Source: Lutjanus erythropterus (Eukaryota; Chordata; Actinopteri; Lutjaniformes; Lutjanidae). Taken from it: a DNA stretch of 64,000 nt. Numbering within the stretch: position 1 is the stretch's first letter; every line of letters starts with the position of its first letter. The position numbers and the translations under genes were made by a program. Of this stretch, positions 1 to 13,400 are shown piece after piece. A model generated the notes under the pieces. It ran no database searches, was not told the origin of the DNA, and saw nothing but the letters and a program-made list of their open reading frames with translations. The stretch spans positions 8,021,104-8,085,103 of the forward strand of contig CM034613.1 of NCBI GenBank assembly GCA_020091685.1, given 5' to 3'.

Positions 1-24
1 TATTTTTCTTGTGATCTCTCTAAG

Positions 25-395
25 GTGGTTAACACTTATGACAAAAATATGTATGGAGGCAGAATATTGAACAATTTAACAGTAAACTTTATTGTCCAAA
101 ATCACATCAGGGCACTGAAAGAGGAAACTTTCCCCAGTATGTTTAGTTATTATAAATAACTATAAATTAAATAGACAAACAAATAGAGCAAATATATGTG
201 CATATTAAAACTTAAATAAGAAAAAGGATCAAATATACAAAGAAAGCTGCCTATAAAGCTAACAAATAAAACAATCTACATTACTGTCATGTTAAATAAA
301 GTTTTCATACAGGACAACATATATGCTGATACTAATATAGATACTATAAATAGCTGTGATAGGCCAATATCAGGCCAATAATATTGATCAGGCTC
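25..395. repeat. Dispersed repeat, copy 1
   Basis: This AT-rich stretch matches 36195-36511 at several colinear points. Both contain a 'GGTTAACACTT' start, an 'AAGGATCAAA' block, a 'CTGCCTATAAAGCTAACAA' block, and then 'AGCTGTGATAGG' followed by 'CAATATCAG' and 'GATCAGGCTC'. Two diverged copies of the same sequence 36 kb apart indicate an interspersed repeat, family unknown. No terminal repeats or coding potential are visible. Confidence 0.6.
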
Positions 396-781
396 TGTTT
401 AATATCTTTCCTGCATTCCTGAAATAATAATAATTATTTTTAACAGCTGCCACAGATGTGTGATGTAACCATACTTTTGAATGTTTCAGTGGCATCTGGG
501 CACACTGAACTGCCAACTCCATCAAATACACCATGCTCGACTCCACCGCAGCACAAACTGTATGGATTGTTGCTGCTGTGGTAGTGGGCCAATCACATTT
601 TGCATTGAATGTGATTGGCTGCGAGCAAAACCATACAAATAAAAACATTACAAAAAGGGTACAGAAAGGATCAAATGCAGGTATCATTTGACTGAGAAGT
701 TTCTATGCTATTTGGTGGGTTATCTCAGTTGGTATTTTAAAGGTATTGAGCCCTAATTGTCATACACACAAATAGTTTATC

Positions 782-819
782 TTATCTCTCTCCCTCCTGT
801 GCTTTCCTCCAGATCTGCC
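782..819 (+). other. Splice acceptor and end of 5' UTR of the serpin gene
   Basis: A pyrimidine-rich tract (about 782-810) ends in AG at 811-812, seven bases before the predicted start codon at 820. This is a good splice acceptor, so the first coding exon starts at about 813 and the gene should have a non-coding exon upstream. SERPINH1 genes in vertebrates also have non-coding first exons. No promoter could be located in 1-781. Confidence 0.6.
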
Positions 820-1444
820 ATGCTGCCCAGGCTTTCTGTCTATATCCTTGTTACTTTGCCAGTTCTCCTGGTGCAGGGAGACACTGTTGATTCATCCAAG
901 AAGACCCCTGCTGCCCCAGCCAGCCCTCCACCCCGCCCGCCTTCTCCTCTGGGTGACCCCAGCTGGGCTCTCGGTCTGCGCCTGTACCAGGCGCTCCGCT
1001 CTGACTCGAGCTCGGTGAACACCCTCTTCTCCCCTCTGCTTGTGGCCTCCTCACTTGGGGCGCTGGGTGGAGGGTCAGCGGGCACCACTGCCAGCCAGCT
1101 CCAAGACCTCCTCAAAACCTCGCCCTCCAACAAGGCTGGGGAGCTTCTGTCTGGGGCGTTGAAGAGCTTAACTGAAGCCAACGGGACCAGCTTTCACCTG
1201 CACTCATCCTCAGCTCTGTTTTCCAAGGAAGCTCCTCCAGTCAGCCAGGCCTTTGTGAAAGACAGCCAGACCAGGTTCAGGCTGCAGCATCAGCCACTGG
1301 GGAAAGGAGACTCCAAGGCTGACCTGAAGCAGCTCCATGGATGGGCTAAAGCTGGGCTTGGTGGGCTGGAGGGAGCTCCTTTAGAGGCTAAAATCCATGC
1401 TAAGGCTGGAGCCCTGATACTGGCCAATGTCCTGCGCTTTAAAG
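820..1444 (+). CDS. serpinh2: Serpin H exon with start codon (residues 1-208 plus one base)
   Basis: The ATG at 820 is the start because it is followed at once by a signal peptide (MLPRLSVYILVTL...) and lies just after a splice acceptor. The open frame extends upstream to 757, but that part is intronic. The exon encodes the signal peptide, the Pro-rich linker and the N-terminal serpin helices, with the typical NTLFSPLLVASSLGAL stretch (residues 67-82) and the sequon NGTS at 121. It ends AAAG|GTGAGT, a strong donor, in phase 1. GC content is far higher than in the flanking introns. Confidence 0.93.
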
Positions 1445-4400
1445 GTGAGTAGAGTTGGTTCACAAGTGGACTTCTGCATAAACGGATTGGTGTTGCATAG
1501 GGTTGTGTATCTCACTGACTGAGACCGATTCGATATGTATCTTGATACCTGTTCAACGATACGATATATCTTATAATTTTTTGAATAGTGATCGATTCGG
1601 TTTGATACGATTGAGACCTGTCACAATACGATACGATGCATTACAAGATATGCAATGTGTGAATCTTTACATTTTGATTCAACTAATGCTACATTTGTAG
1701 AACGCTTTTCGTTGCAAAAAGAAATCCTCATAGTTTTACTAACTATAGTAACAGTAGAGACAGAGAGAAGCAGCATTTACATCTTCTTATGAGTCTCATG
1801 TGTAAATGAGATACTGTAGCCTAAATGAGAATCCGTGAACACATTTTAAATATTAGTATTTTTGCAGTAAGATGATCTGCTGCTCTGTTCAATATGAAGA
1901 GTGCTGTGGTTTTGATTACTGTGGAGGAACAGTGATGCTCAGTGTTACCTGCTCTCACAGTGACATGACGTCTCTGTGGGTCAGAGTCGTGGCTCTGCAC
2001 TCTGCTGTCAGACACGGTTTGTATAAATGATTTGCAGCAGCGTTTCTCATCTTTCTTATAAAACCCAAACTTATTCCACACCTGCACGTTATGAAATTTT
2101 GGTGGTGCGACGCGGCACAGTGTCACTTCTGTCGCAGTCTTCAGCGCGGTCTGTTTTGATGAAATGAAGAGGAGACACAGGAGAGAGAGAGGGGGGAGCG
2201 CTTGTTTTGTGTGAGTGCAGCAGCAGGTGTCCAGTGAGAGCGGTGCAGGCAGAGGCAAGAGGCAAGAGAAAATGGAGGAAAGTTACAGTGGCAGTTCCTT
2301 GATGCCAAAAATGAGACATATGTCCTAATGAGATGTATCGGCGCACTAGTGCCACATCGATTTGTTTCCGATTCATGTTTAGCTTTTAATCGATAAAGCC
2401 TGTCTGAACCAATGCACTTGTATCTTACACATTAAAGTCTGATGCATCGGATGCATGAGTGAATCGTTACACCCCTAGTGCTGCACCATCTGGTAAAAAT
2501 ATAATCCTAGTGCGATTATTTTGACAGATATTTTGATTGTGATATGAGTCACAATTAATTAGGGCTCATTAGTTATTTGGTCTATAAATCGTCAGAAAAT
2601 GATTGGAAATGTCAATCAATGTTTCTCACAGGCGAAGACAGTGTCCTCCAATGTCTTGTTTTATCCAGAATCCAAAGATGTTCAGTTTAGAAAACATTCA
2701 CATTTAAGAAGCTGGACTCGGATCTGAGAATTTCAACTTTTTTTTTTCTCAAAAAATGCTCAAACAGATTAAAGGAGCAATATGCAGCAGTTGCATGGGG
2801 AAAAAATAGTACTACAGTCTAGACAGTGAGTTGGAACAGTGTAGCTGGTGTATTAAATAGGTTGAAATCCTATTTAATATGCAATCTACAGTTGAAGCAG
2901 GTTGGCTTTGTTGCTTTGTTGAACTTTGTAATTTGAGAATAAGAAGCAAGGTTATTGTAGTCATTGCCTGCCATACTGCCTGCCAGACCCTATCAACATG
3001 TTCCTCAGTTTAACCATTATAAATATCTACACTTTCTACAAAATTATGAATGATTTGTTATGACTCATAAACAGACACTTACTCATTTGGAAAGTTATTC
3101 AATTATTCTGGCCTCAACTAGAATTTCAAAGGGGGAAATCACATTTGAAGTGTTGCTGTCAGAGGAGCGAGTATTTCAACTTAAAATACTCCTTGATCTC
3201 TTATGGCGTATGATGATCATTTTATGATTTATTACAGTCCTTTAATCAATCATTAAAATAGTCTGTGATTAATTGAATAATTGACAACCAGTCATTGATT
3301 GTTGTGGCTTTAGCGGGAATGATAATTTTTGCATCACAGTGATCATTTTCACTGAAAAAACTGTTAAAATCATGATGGTGTGACATTTGCTGGGTTCAGT
3401 TTGTACCCAATAAACATGTTATCTTACATCTGGAGAACAAGATTTGCAGGCCAGGGCGTCTGTGGCGCTACAGTACTTACTTCCTCTGCAATTTGGATAG
3501 TACTTGGTTATATTGCAATAACATTTTCCTTCATTTTGCACCCCTAACTCAGATCCCCATGCTAACTTTGGTCTGTTGTCACATGAGCTTGGAGAATATG
3601 ACACTGGTTGGGTAATGGAAAATGAAAGATGTAAAATAGTGTGCAAACACGTCAGCATTTGTCTGTGTGTCCAAAATTGTCCTGGCTGTGACCCTAAATG
3701 AAGCAGCCACTGAATATTTCATCATGGTGAGCATCCAATGGCATAACTGGTTGGCTGTAGACATACCAGCTAGGCTGGCCTGACTAATGCTGTTGTTCTT
3801 TGTAATAATTGTGGAGTCATTTGCAATTATGCAACGTCTTCGAACTGAACTTGTGTGCTGCATCGGATGAGAAGTCTTAGAATATTAATATTGCATGAAC
3901 ATGTACCGTTTTCAGTGTTCAGACAGCACCATGGAGCCTGCACGCCAGTTTGCCCACTACGTTGTGTGTGCCAGCATGCCCACCCATGTGCGGCGTGCTC
4001 GACTGTGTGTGTATTTGTGTGTGCGCACATGCGGTGGACTCCAGCTGGTGGACACAGCAGATAAAGGATGATTCTGGGGTCTATCACTGAGAGCTTATTC
4101 ATCTTCCATTGGGGGGTGATGTGTCATCTTAAATAATTGAGTAACAAGTGTCCAGACTCTCTCCCTCGGTGTCATGCCTAACATCTGTGCTTGCAGCGCT
4201 CCAAGTCTGCGGCGGCACAGCTTGGCTCAGATCTGTTCTTTGTGACGGGCTGCAGTGGTGGAAACTAGTCAGTGTTTCGCTACGAATGCAGTCAGATATT
4301 TAGAAGCTCCATCTGTGATTGAACAGTTGCTACCCAAGAACATATCCATGTAATCCTTATCAGAAGTTCATCTTTCATCATGATGCCCATTTAAAGGAAA

Positions 4401-7400
4401 AATCTGTAATATATTTACTGTAATAAATCATAAAATGACCATAATATGTCAACAGAGATTAAGGAAACATGCCAAGTTGAAATATTTTCTTTTCTGACAA
4501 CGGCACTAAAGCTGCGGTGTCCTCCTTTCATTTTTCTATTCTGGCCCATAACTCATGTTATTGTTTGCCCATTTCACATTAATTAGAGCTCAAATTGATG
4601 CCGAATGCATGCAGAATGAGTAAGCTTCTGTTTTAGAGTCATTAGAAATCACCAAAAATCCTTTTGAAGGAGTAGATGTTATTGCCAAATTACAAAGTTG
4701 TGCTCATCTTGCACTCCTGCAGTGTTTCTGCAGCCTGCCTGAGCTTCCTCGAGTCTGGAGAGGGTACGGGGGGAAACAACTTGCTTCAACCATCAATTGT
4801 ACTGTACTCATTTTTGGATGCTTACTTGCTGCATATTGCTCCCTTAAAAAGTCGATTAATTTAATTTTTGTTTGGCTGTTTTCATGTTATTGAGTTATTG
4901 CATCAGGAGTCAAAGAAATAGCTTATTTTCCACTTTCTTGATAACTTTTCAGTCATGTAATCTACCATCTCTCTCTTTCTCTGAGCACAGTGAACATTTG
5001 TGTGCCTGCTGACGTAGAATCTCATTTTTGTTTGCAGTCTCCACAAAAGATGATGATGTGTTAAATATATCCTTCTGTTTCACTTGTTCTTTTTGTGGCG
5101 TTTCTCTGTTTTCTGTGCTTTTGTCATTGTTTATCGCATTTCTAATCTACCCCTGTCTCCTCTTCCTCTTCTTCCCACATGCCTCCTCCTGTTCACGGCC
5201 TTATCTGCTTCTATCTGCTTCTATTGCTTCTGTTTCCTCCTGCAGGTATTCTTTTTTTTAGGTGCAAAGAAGGCAAGGCGGCTGAAGTGAAAACAGGTTG
5301 CCAATAGATAGACAGCCTTTTGAAAATAACATTCCCTGACAGACTATACATTGATAAGCAATTTAATTAATTCTCTTTGTTTGATGTTTTGACTTCATTA
5401 CAAAATTAGTTTTTCTGTGAACCAGCCCTCGTTGGTCGGTTCATTAATTTTATGGGGGAAATATACAAATTAGATTATACAGCAGATTGCAGCACACAAA
5501 TTAGATTACGGAAAATTGGATTCCTTTAGTTTTGATTCATAATTTAAAAGTGGTCAATAGTTTGCTTCTTGCTCTTACAAGCTGCCTCTCCTTTGCTGTA
5601 ACTTTTTTTTTTTTTTTCGTCTTTGATTTCAGGGTCTTGAGGCAATTCGTAGTGTGTGATAATGTAATGGTTTCAGAGATGGTGCCGGAATTTCTTTTGG
5701 CACTGAACAGGCATCTGCTTCCTTGCCCATTTTTGTTTGTTTCGCTTTCGTTCCCTTTAGTTAATTATCAAAAGGGGGGGGGGGATTAAAAACCTCTTCG
5801 TGGGCCCTCCTTCGGTGGGCTGTACACGGCATTCGAAGAAAGGGAAGGTCAGGGGCAATTAGTAGTGGAACATGTTTGTAGTAGAGAGATGTTTAAAGCA
5901 AAGAGGCTGCAGAGAAAGCGCAGTGTAAGGAGAGATTTCTGGGTGGGAAGGGGGACAAAGAGACGCAGGGTAAAAGAAATTGGAGAAAAGTAAGGAGCAA
6001 AAACTCAGAAAAGTAAAAAGAGGGTGGCCTGCTGAGAGAGTGAAAGAGATTGACAGACATAGTGGAGGGATGTAAAAGGCCTACCTTGGGAGTTCCAGTC
6101 CACACTAGTTAATTAATTCAGGCTTTGTTCCTGTTTTAGACAAACAAACACTGGAGACGGAAGAAGAAAAATAAGATTGTGGAAACAAAAAACAGTAGAG
6201 AGAAACTTCGACAGAAGATAACGCAACAACATGGAGAACAAGAAGAGGAAAGAAAAGGCGAGAGAGAACAACAAGTCCCCACATATTTAACCTCTAATAA
6301 TAGCTTCTGAAATACCACAACTACTTGTAATCAGAAGTTGATGAGGGAGGAGAGGGAGCCAGTCGTTCTCATTGATTCTCCTCTGGTTTTTGCCTGAAGT
6401 TTACAGTATGAATTGTAAGTCTGAGAGCGATTGGATTTCTTAGCTGTGCAATTGTCTCATTGTTTATTGTTGATGGATATTAATGGATTCAGGTTTCAAG
6501 CGATCTCTCCACTGTGGTGCTGTCCTATAAAAGAAAATAATGCAATGCAAACCCAAAGCAGGCCCTCTTGTTGAGACAAAGCCACACACAGAGATCAACA
6601 GAGTCTGCTGTGCATGCTGGTGAGGTCATTAAATCCATGCTCGATACAACTTTTTAGCATTTGCACACGTGTATATACACATAGCGTGCAGAAATGATTC
6701 ATCATTGGGACATCATTTCAGCAACACGGCTGCCACTTCAGGTAACCTTCAGCCGGTTGTTTTGAATTCCAGTGCGATCATATTTCCCTCTCTGATGTTA
6801 AAGGAAGCGGAGCGAATGTCTGTGACTTGCACTAGCATGCCTGGGAGGGAGAATCACATGTCATTTGGCTGTGACTTGTGATTGGCTGGGGTCCAGTGGA
6901 GGCTGGGTGGGTTTTGGGAAAGCCATGTCCATAATGAGTTCATCCACAGAAAATTAATCTACATCAGTTTAGATAATAAATTAAACAATTTACCAGTATT
7001 GCAGAATCAAGTTCAGTTGACTTGTCATTGTATAATGTCTTCTGTGGGTGTGGAGCTTTTCACAGTCTGAAGAAGAGAACATTGAAAGTCTTTGTTACAA
7101 ATAATATCACCTTGAGATGTTCCAAACCTCTTTTCAAGGCTGTTCTCAACAACAGAAATACAGTATAAGCACAGTAACCAAACATGACTAAATACAAACA
7201 AACAAGCAGACAAACAAAAAATAGACATTAGCCATTCAGAATCTGGAGGTCACACTCCACGCAGAGCATTCACTCTTATGTTATGGAAAAATATTAATGT
7301 CAGTAATAGCATTATTATTATTATAGCATTGCATTAGCATTATTATGAACATGTGCAGCTGAGCCCATAAAAACTCTGAAATCATTAGGGGAGTAGGATT

Positions 7401-10400
7401 TGAAAGAGGTCTTTCCAGAGACTGCATATTGGAATATTTTAATCAAGGCCGTATTTTTTATTTTTTTTTTTGGTCCATTTTGGTCCAAGTTTACAACTTC
7501 AAAATGATAAAATCTGATTTATTTTAAAAAAAATATACAAATCAATGCAAGAAAGGTTTAATTTTGATAATTACTTTTAGTCATGCTAGCAGTCAAGACT
7601 GAAATATCTGAACAACTATTGGATGGATTGCCATGTACTTTCATTTAATGTCCTTATCAGGTCAGAATTTAAATTTTGCCAATATTTTGGTTAATGACTA
7701 AATACTTGCAAAAGTAATGGCATTCCCATTCATTCTGCTGTACTTTGTGTTTAGTGATATTTAATAAAGGTACCCAAAACTTTATCTAGAATATTTTTTA
7801 AAGTCAAGCAAAAATGCCAGTCATTTAAATTGGAATATTTGGTATTTGAGACATTTCCTGCTTAACTCTTAGTTTATATAATTATAAATTAAAGTTACTT
7901 TTTAAGTAGCTTTGATTTCTAACTTTAAACTAGTTTTTAACTGGTTTTACTGATGCCTCTATTACATGAGGTAACAAGACCATCCTCAAGAAGATGTTTC
8001 TGTGTAGTTATTCTTAATTCCTGCTGCTGGGTCAGATTCTCTGTGAAACAGATGCTCAGATGAAACAAGCCTGTGTTTGCATTTTCCCAAGTAAAGCCAC
8101 AGTGAGTAGTACATGAGCCACTTTAAAGGAAGCAGGAGGATTATTTAGATAATTTTGTTTTTGATGTTATATTTTATGGTTGTTAAGATGGAAACCTTGG
8201 GAATTTGCTGTAGATATTTTTATTTGCTATTTTCTGACATTTTTAAGACTAATATATAATTGATGACATAGAGGATAGAAGGCTCCACACACTTTGTCCA
8301 GTTCAAGTATTTAATAATAAAGCAATTCATCTCTAGACTTTCATCTGAGCCAATGAGCCATTTGATGTTATGGCCTTCTTGCACCTTCTAGTATTGTGTC
8401 ATGGGTGTGGAAAGCCTTTTAGGCAATTAATCGATAATGAAAATCATCGTTAGTTGCGGCCCTGGCTGGCCCCAGGTGACATTCGCTAAGAGTGACACAA
8501 GTACAAATGATAATCTGCTGACCTCCTCGCTCCATCCTGTGTCCCCTGCACGATTGAACGGGCCGGTGGCTTTAGAAGAGTGTTGTGGGGTTATTACAAC
8601 AGTAATTCCACTACTCTCCTCTATCCTGTCCTAAATTGACAGCTGTCATGGGGTTAGCAGGGCCAAGCGGGATGTGCTGAGCGATGAATGGGACGATGTG
8701 GCCTTAAGGACCTCATAACTGCCCCAGTATTGCACTCGTCTGCCTTGAGAAGAGTAGTCGTGTTTTAATGGGCAGTAGATATTGATAATTCATGAGCAGT
8801 GTCAGCCGGTGTCACTGTTTATCAGGTCTATATGTATTTATGAACATGGCATTGTTTAACCGAGTGTCCACCTTTTCACCTCTTTCAATCATTCAGTGTT
8901 TTCTTACAGCCTATCCATGTCAGGCACTGGGTATTCAAAATGCCTCTGTGTTTGTTTGGCTGTTTGTTCAGGGCTGTGGGAGCGAGAGTTCAGCGAGGAG
9001 AGCACGGATCATCGTACTTTCTTGGGCAAGAAATACACCAAAGTGATGATGATGCACCGAGCAGGTAAAAAGCAGTCTGTCGCGGGCTGTACGCCTGCCA
9101 GCAAATAAATGCAGCAAAAAGCAATTTGAGTTTTAAAACGGCTCGAACATCTGTAAGGTCCAATCTGCTTCCCTCCTATTTATCACTGTGCACCTTATGA
9201 TTTATTTAACACGCTTTTCATATTTTATGTGTCATCTTAAAACAACAACAAGGCAGAGTGAATTTCTGCTATCACAGCAGTAAAAGATGTCGGAGGGATA
9301 CATTCTGTCATATTTAATGTTATATTATAATGTCATTTCCAATTCGTGAAAAAGATTGTTTAAGTGATCCATTGCCATCCTGTCTAATGTTGCATTTACA
9401 TTATGTTTAAAACAGGTTTAGTGGTGTTTTCTGCTATTGTTCACTTCATTTAGGCAGGTGAGAATTCAGCTGACACCAAATAACTGCAGTGGCATGGCTG
9501 AAAGTCTAAACCAACATCCAAGAGAACTGCTGAACACTCAAAGGAAGAAGGGTTCCAGAAGGGTTCTACGTGAACCCTTTTTTGAAGAAGGGGTTCGTCA
9601 AGGGCTCTTTGTAAGACTAACTGGTTGATTCCACAAGGTGTGGCATGTGTGCGCCACAGTTTTGATCCATACTCAGGGCTGCAGGTCCCACCAGAAGCCT
9701 TTCAGCAGCAAAGCGTTTTGCTGGCACGATTATGTTTACCTTGCTCTTTGTCTTTCTAGCATGGATAAGTAGTTTAAATAGTTAAATAATTTTTCTTTAT
9801 GATTATAGTCTGTCTTTATGATTGCGAGTCTGCATGAGGTCTTTTATTTTGAAAATTGACCAGATCGTGAGAATAGTCTGGGTGGGTTCTAGATGATAAC
9901 CTTTGAATGTGAAAAGGTTCTCGGTAGAACCCCTTTGATGGGTTCTAGATAAAACCATTGGCATATAAAAGGGGTTCTGGTAAAACCCCTGGGTGGGTTC
10001 TTGTTAGCACCCCTAGCAAACGCCAAGATTATGAGGCCTCAGAGAGGATCCTGGGTGGAAAGGCTCTGCTTTAGAGCAGAGCTCCAACTCTGAATTACTG
10101 CTGAAAAGCAAAATGTTACATTATGCCAGAGCTTCTCCTTCTCTCTTTGACTCTCTGATCTCTCCTCAGTTCTGTGCACGTCTCCGCCTGTCTTTTCCTC
10201 CAGGTTTGTTCCGTCACCATGAAGACATAGCAAACATGGTGCAGGTTCTGGAGGCGCCTCTGTGGGGAGGTAAGGCCAGCGTGGTGCTCCTGCTGCCCTT
10301 CCATGTTGAGGATCTGACGAGGTTGGACAAGCTTCTAACCCTTGAGCTGCTGTCCAAGTGGCTGGAGAAGACCAATGTCACCAGTGTGGCCGTCTCACTG

Positions 10401-13400
10401 CCCAAGGCCAACATCACCAGCACACTCAGTCTGCAGGTTAGAACAAGAAATTTATAGTTTTAGTCATACTGAATGAAATGGTTCTTCTTTTCTTGATTTA
10501 CTGGCAGTCGCTAACAGCTATAAGTGCATACTGCCACCCACTATATAAGAGTGTGTAACATCTTATTGTTTACCATATTTCTTAAATTTTACCCATCAAC
10601 CCTGTCTCACTTAGTAAAAGAGTGCCTTCCTGGACACTCTTACCCCTTGATCCCTCTCCTTCTGTTCCCAGTATCCCCATCAGATTCCACTCCTGTTTCC
10701 CCAGTACAAACATAGCACCATCTAATCCTGTTTGATCCAATCTGAGTCTTGTTATAATGACTTCCTCCCCTTTGCTCGTTCTTTATAGGTCTTTGTTATG
10801 ACCAGCTTTTTTATTTTGTGATACCTGGTCTTCCTTTGTAAAATGGTTGAAAAATATGTGCATGTATTTTCTAAAAAGTGAACACTCAAAACTATAATGA
10901 TGATTTTAAAGTTAGGGTGGTTAAAGCTACTAAAAGGAGTTTTTAGTTGGTTATGAAACAGTCTCAATTTAATACTGATGCCCCTATATGACCTACATAA
11001 ACAAACAAGACTGTTTGCGAGAAGATCAGCTATTTCTGTATATTTCTTCTTAATGCAGGCCACTGGGTCAAATTCTCCTTGAAATAAGATGAAATAAGTT
11101 TGTATTTACATTTTCACAGGCCAAGTTACAGTACATTAGCCAGTTAAAAAGCAAAAGAGAATTTCTTTAGTTAATTTGGTTGTGGTAATTGTGGTTATTA
11201 CAGTGGAAACAAGTATGAAATTTCCTTGTTGTATCTTTGAATTTAAGGTAAGTTACTGTAATTGTAGTTATGCTAGTGGAATAGGCCTTAATCTGACCTC
11301 AGCCTCTACCAGTTATTAACTTAAATTTTAAAACGTTGCTCTGTGATAGTCTCCAGTTCTAAATAAATGATATTGTAATGTTTTTGTTTCCATGAACTGA
11401 AACATATAGTTCAGGCTGATGCATCATGCCTGTGCTCTCTGACAGGCAAAGTGATATCTCTGAGGCCGACTGCTCTGACATGTTTGGATAAAAGACTTGG
11501 CTGACGTCTTATTCCTCACCTGATAGGCTGAGAAACTCTTCAAGTGAGATCAGAGGGGCTTCAGTAGTTTTCATTATGTCACTGACTTTACATCGTAGCC
11601 CATCTGTGACACCCTGTTCCACTTTAGATCATGTCTTTATGCGAAGTGCCTCCTCTAGGATCGTGCTTGCAGACTTTCTCCCTCTCTCTTTGGGTGCGCA
11701 TATGGCTGCAGCTCCTGAATATTCCCCATAGGCCTCGGTTGGCTCTGGCAAATCCTTGGGGTGAGTGTGAACAACCAAGTGCTCCATCTCCACCAGACAC
11801 AGCCCATGTTTGGCCTAATTTCCAGCCACCTCACCTGTCCTGACCGTGGGGTTTGTGGGATTTTCTTTTTAGTCTGATCTGTGGGAGTAACACTCATCGA
11901 TTTACTTTAGTTTGTCTTGTTGTACTTGAAACAGCAGACTGAGGTGACGTGCTTGTACAGTACATTAAATGTGCAGTGGAGAAGTGGCTGCTCAGCTCTT
12001 TAATACTATTTGACAGATAGGAGTCTGCACGCAGCCTCGATTGTACTTTATTCTTTTAGTTTCTATCTTTCATTCATTTCCTGTGTCCACACACTGCGTC
12101 ATTTTTCACTTCACCTGATACGCTTTCTCATATCTCTAAGGAATCCAGTCATCATTCTCATTGTTTCTTCGCCTTCTTCATCCTCTTCTTTGCTTTTTGC
12201 ACGTCTCTTCTTCTTTGTTCTCTGCTTCTTTCTTGGCCACCTCCTCTTCCTGACTTGCACTCTGCTTATCTCGGTTCTCTTTCTCTCCCCCCCTTCAAGA
12301 GTAATTCTTTCTCTATTCATATGTCATTCCTCTTCCTCCTCACTTGGCTCAGTCACCTCTGTTCTTCTGCCTTGCTGCTCTGCCTCCATCTTCTTCCATG
12401 CATTCTTCACCTGTAACCTCTGTTTCTTCCCTGCTTGTCTCTCTTCCTCCTTAGTAACTGAAGCACTGGCCTCTCTTGCCCCTTCCAGGTCAATGCAAAC
12501 TCTGTCTCAGGTGAGTTTGAATGTAACTTCTTTCCATACTTCTCCACTCCTTGGGGTGATGGGCATCCAGCTGCACACAGAGTGTTTGGCTGTAACAGCC
12601 TTCAGCGGGGAATCAAACCCTGGCTGCTAGGAGGCTAAGAGAAGCCTGAGGATGACCATGGCCTGTAGCTCCTCAGTGGGCTTCAGAAGCCTCCCGCAAA
12701 CCTCCTTTTGTGGGAGGACAAAGGTCATGCCACAGTCCAGCTGGTAGTCTGCCTGAATCTCTGCTCCTTTTAACCCCACAGCCAGCAGGTAGCTGGTGTG
12801 AGTCAGAGGAGAGGAAGCCAGGAGGAGCACCGGGCAGACAGGCAAGCAGCTTAGTGGCTCCTGATGCTAATGTGAGTGCTGGGGGTTGTTGAGGTTCAAA
12901 TAGGCCAAACCGGAGGCCGTGTCGCGCTACTGTCTAAAAGGTTGCAGAGTTGTCGAGCGAGTGGAAGAGCACGTATTTGACCAGGCCACAGGGTCCATGG
13001 CAGGGGCAAGGGCACAGACAAGTTGCTACAATCACACGGGCCTCCACACCTTTGAGAGTGGCCTGCTGATGCAGGTCATACTGAAAAAAGAAAGTTTCCT
13101 TTTCAAGCTTTCAAGCTTAACAGCCCACCTTATTTTTTACAGCCTACATGAATGCTTATGGCCCTGGTTTAAAACTCTTAAATTGATCAATAAATAAGAA
13201 TTAACACTGATGGTGTTGCTGGAACAGAAACACTCAGTCCACTTGTGATTGTACAGTGGTGTTATTGAGTGAAGGTTCTTCCCTCAGAAATGATCTTTGG
13301 CTGAGTTGCTGGGTTGCTGAGAGCTCACAAACCTGACAACAGCTGAGTTCGATTTTGGTCTTTCATCAAGTTATTTACAGCGGTGGTTCTCAAATAGTGT

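Larger units (their letters stand above)
1445..8971 (+). other. Intron 1 of the serpin gene
   Basis: A 7.5 kb intron with GT...AG ends. It contains an hAT-like element (1498-2477), AT-rich repeat copies (2559-3320, 7590-7790), a purine-rich block around 5880-6260 and a G-run at about 5776-5785. I see no further exon, RNA gene or conserved ORF in it. Confidence 0.8.

Noticed and set aside
757..819. Earlier start for the serpin
   Set aside because: The frame is open, but a splice acceptor at 811-812 makes this intron, and the signal peptide begins at 820.
12010..12630. 206-codon open frame on + strand
   Set aside because: It lies in a pyrimidine-rich tract, and the product is monotonous Ser/Leu/Phe/Cys with no domain. 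Base bias explains the missing stops.
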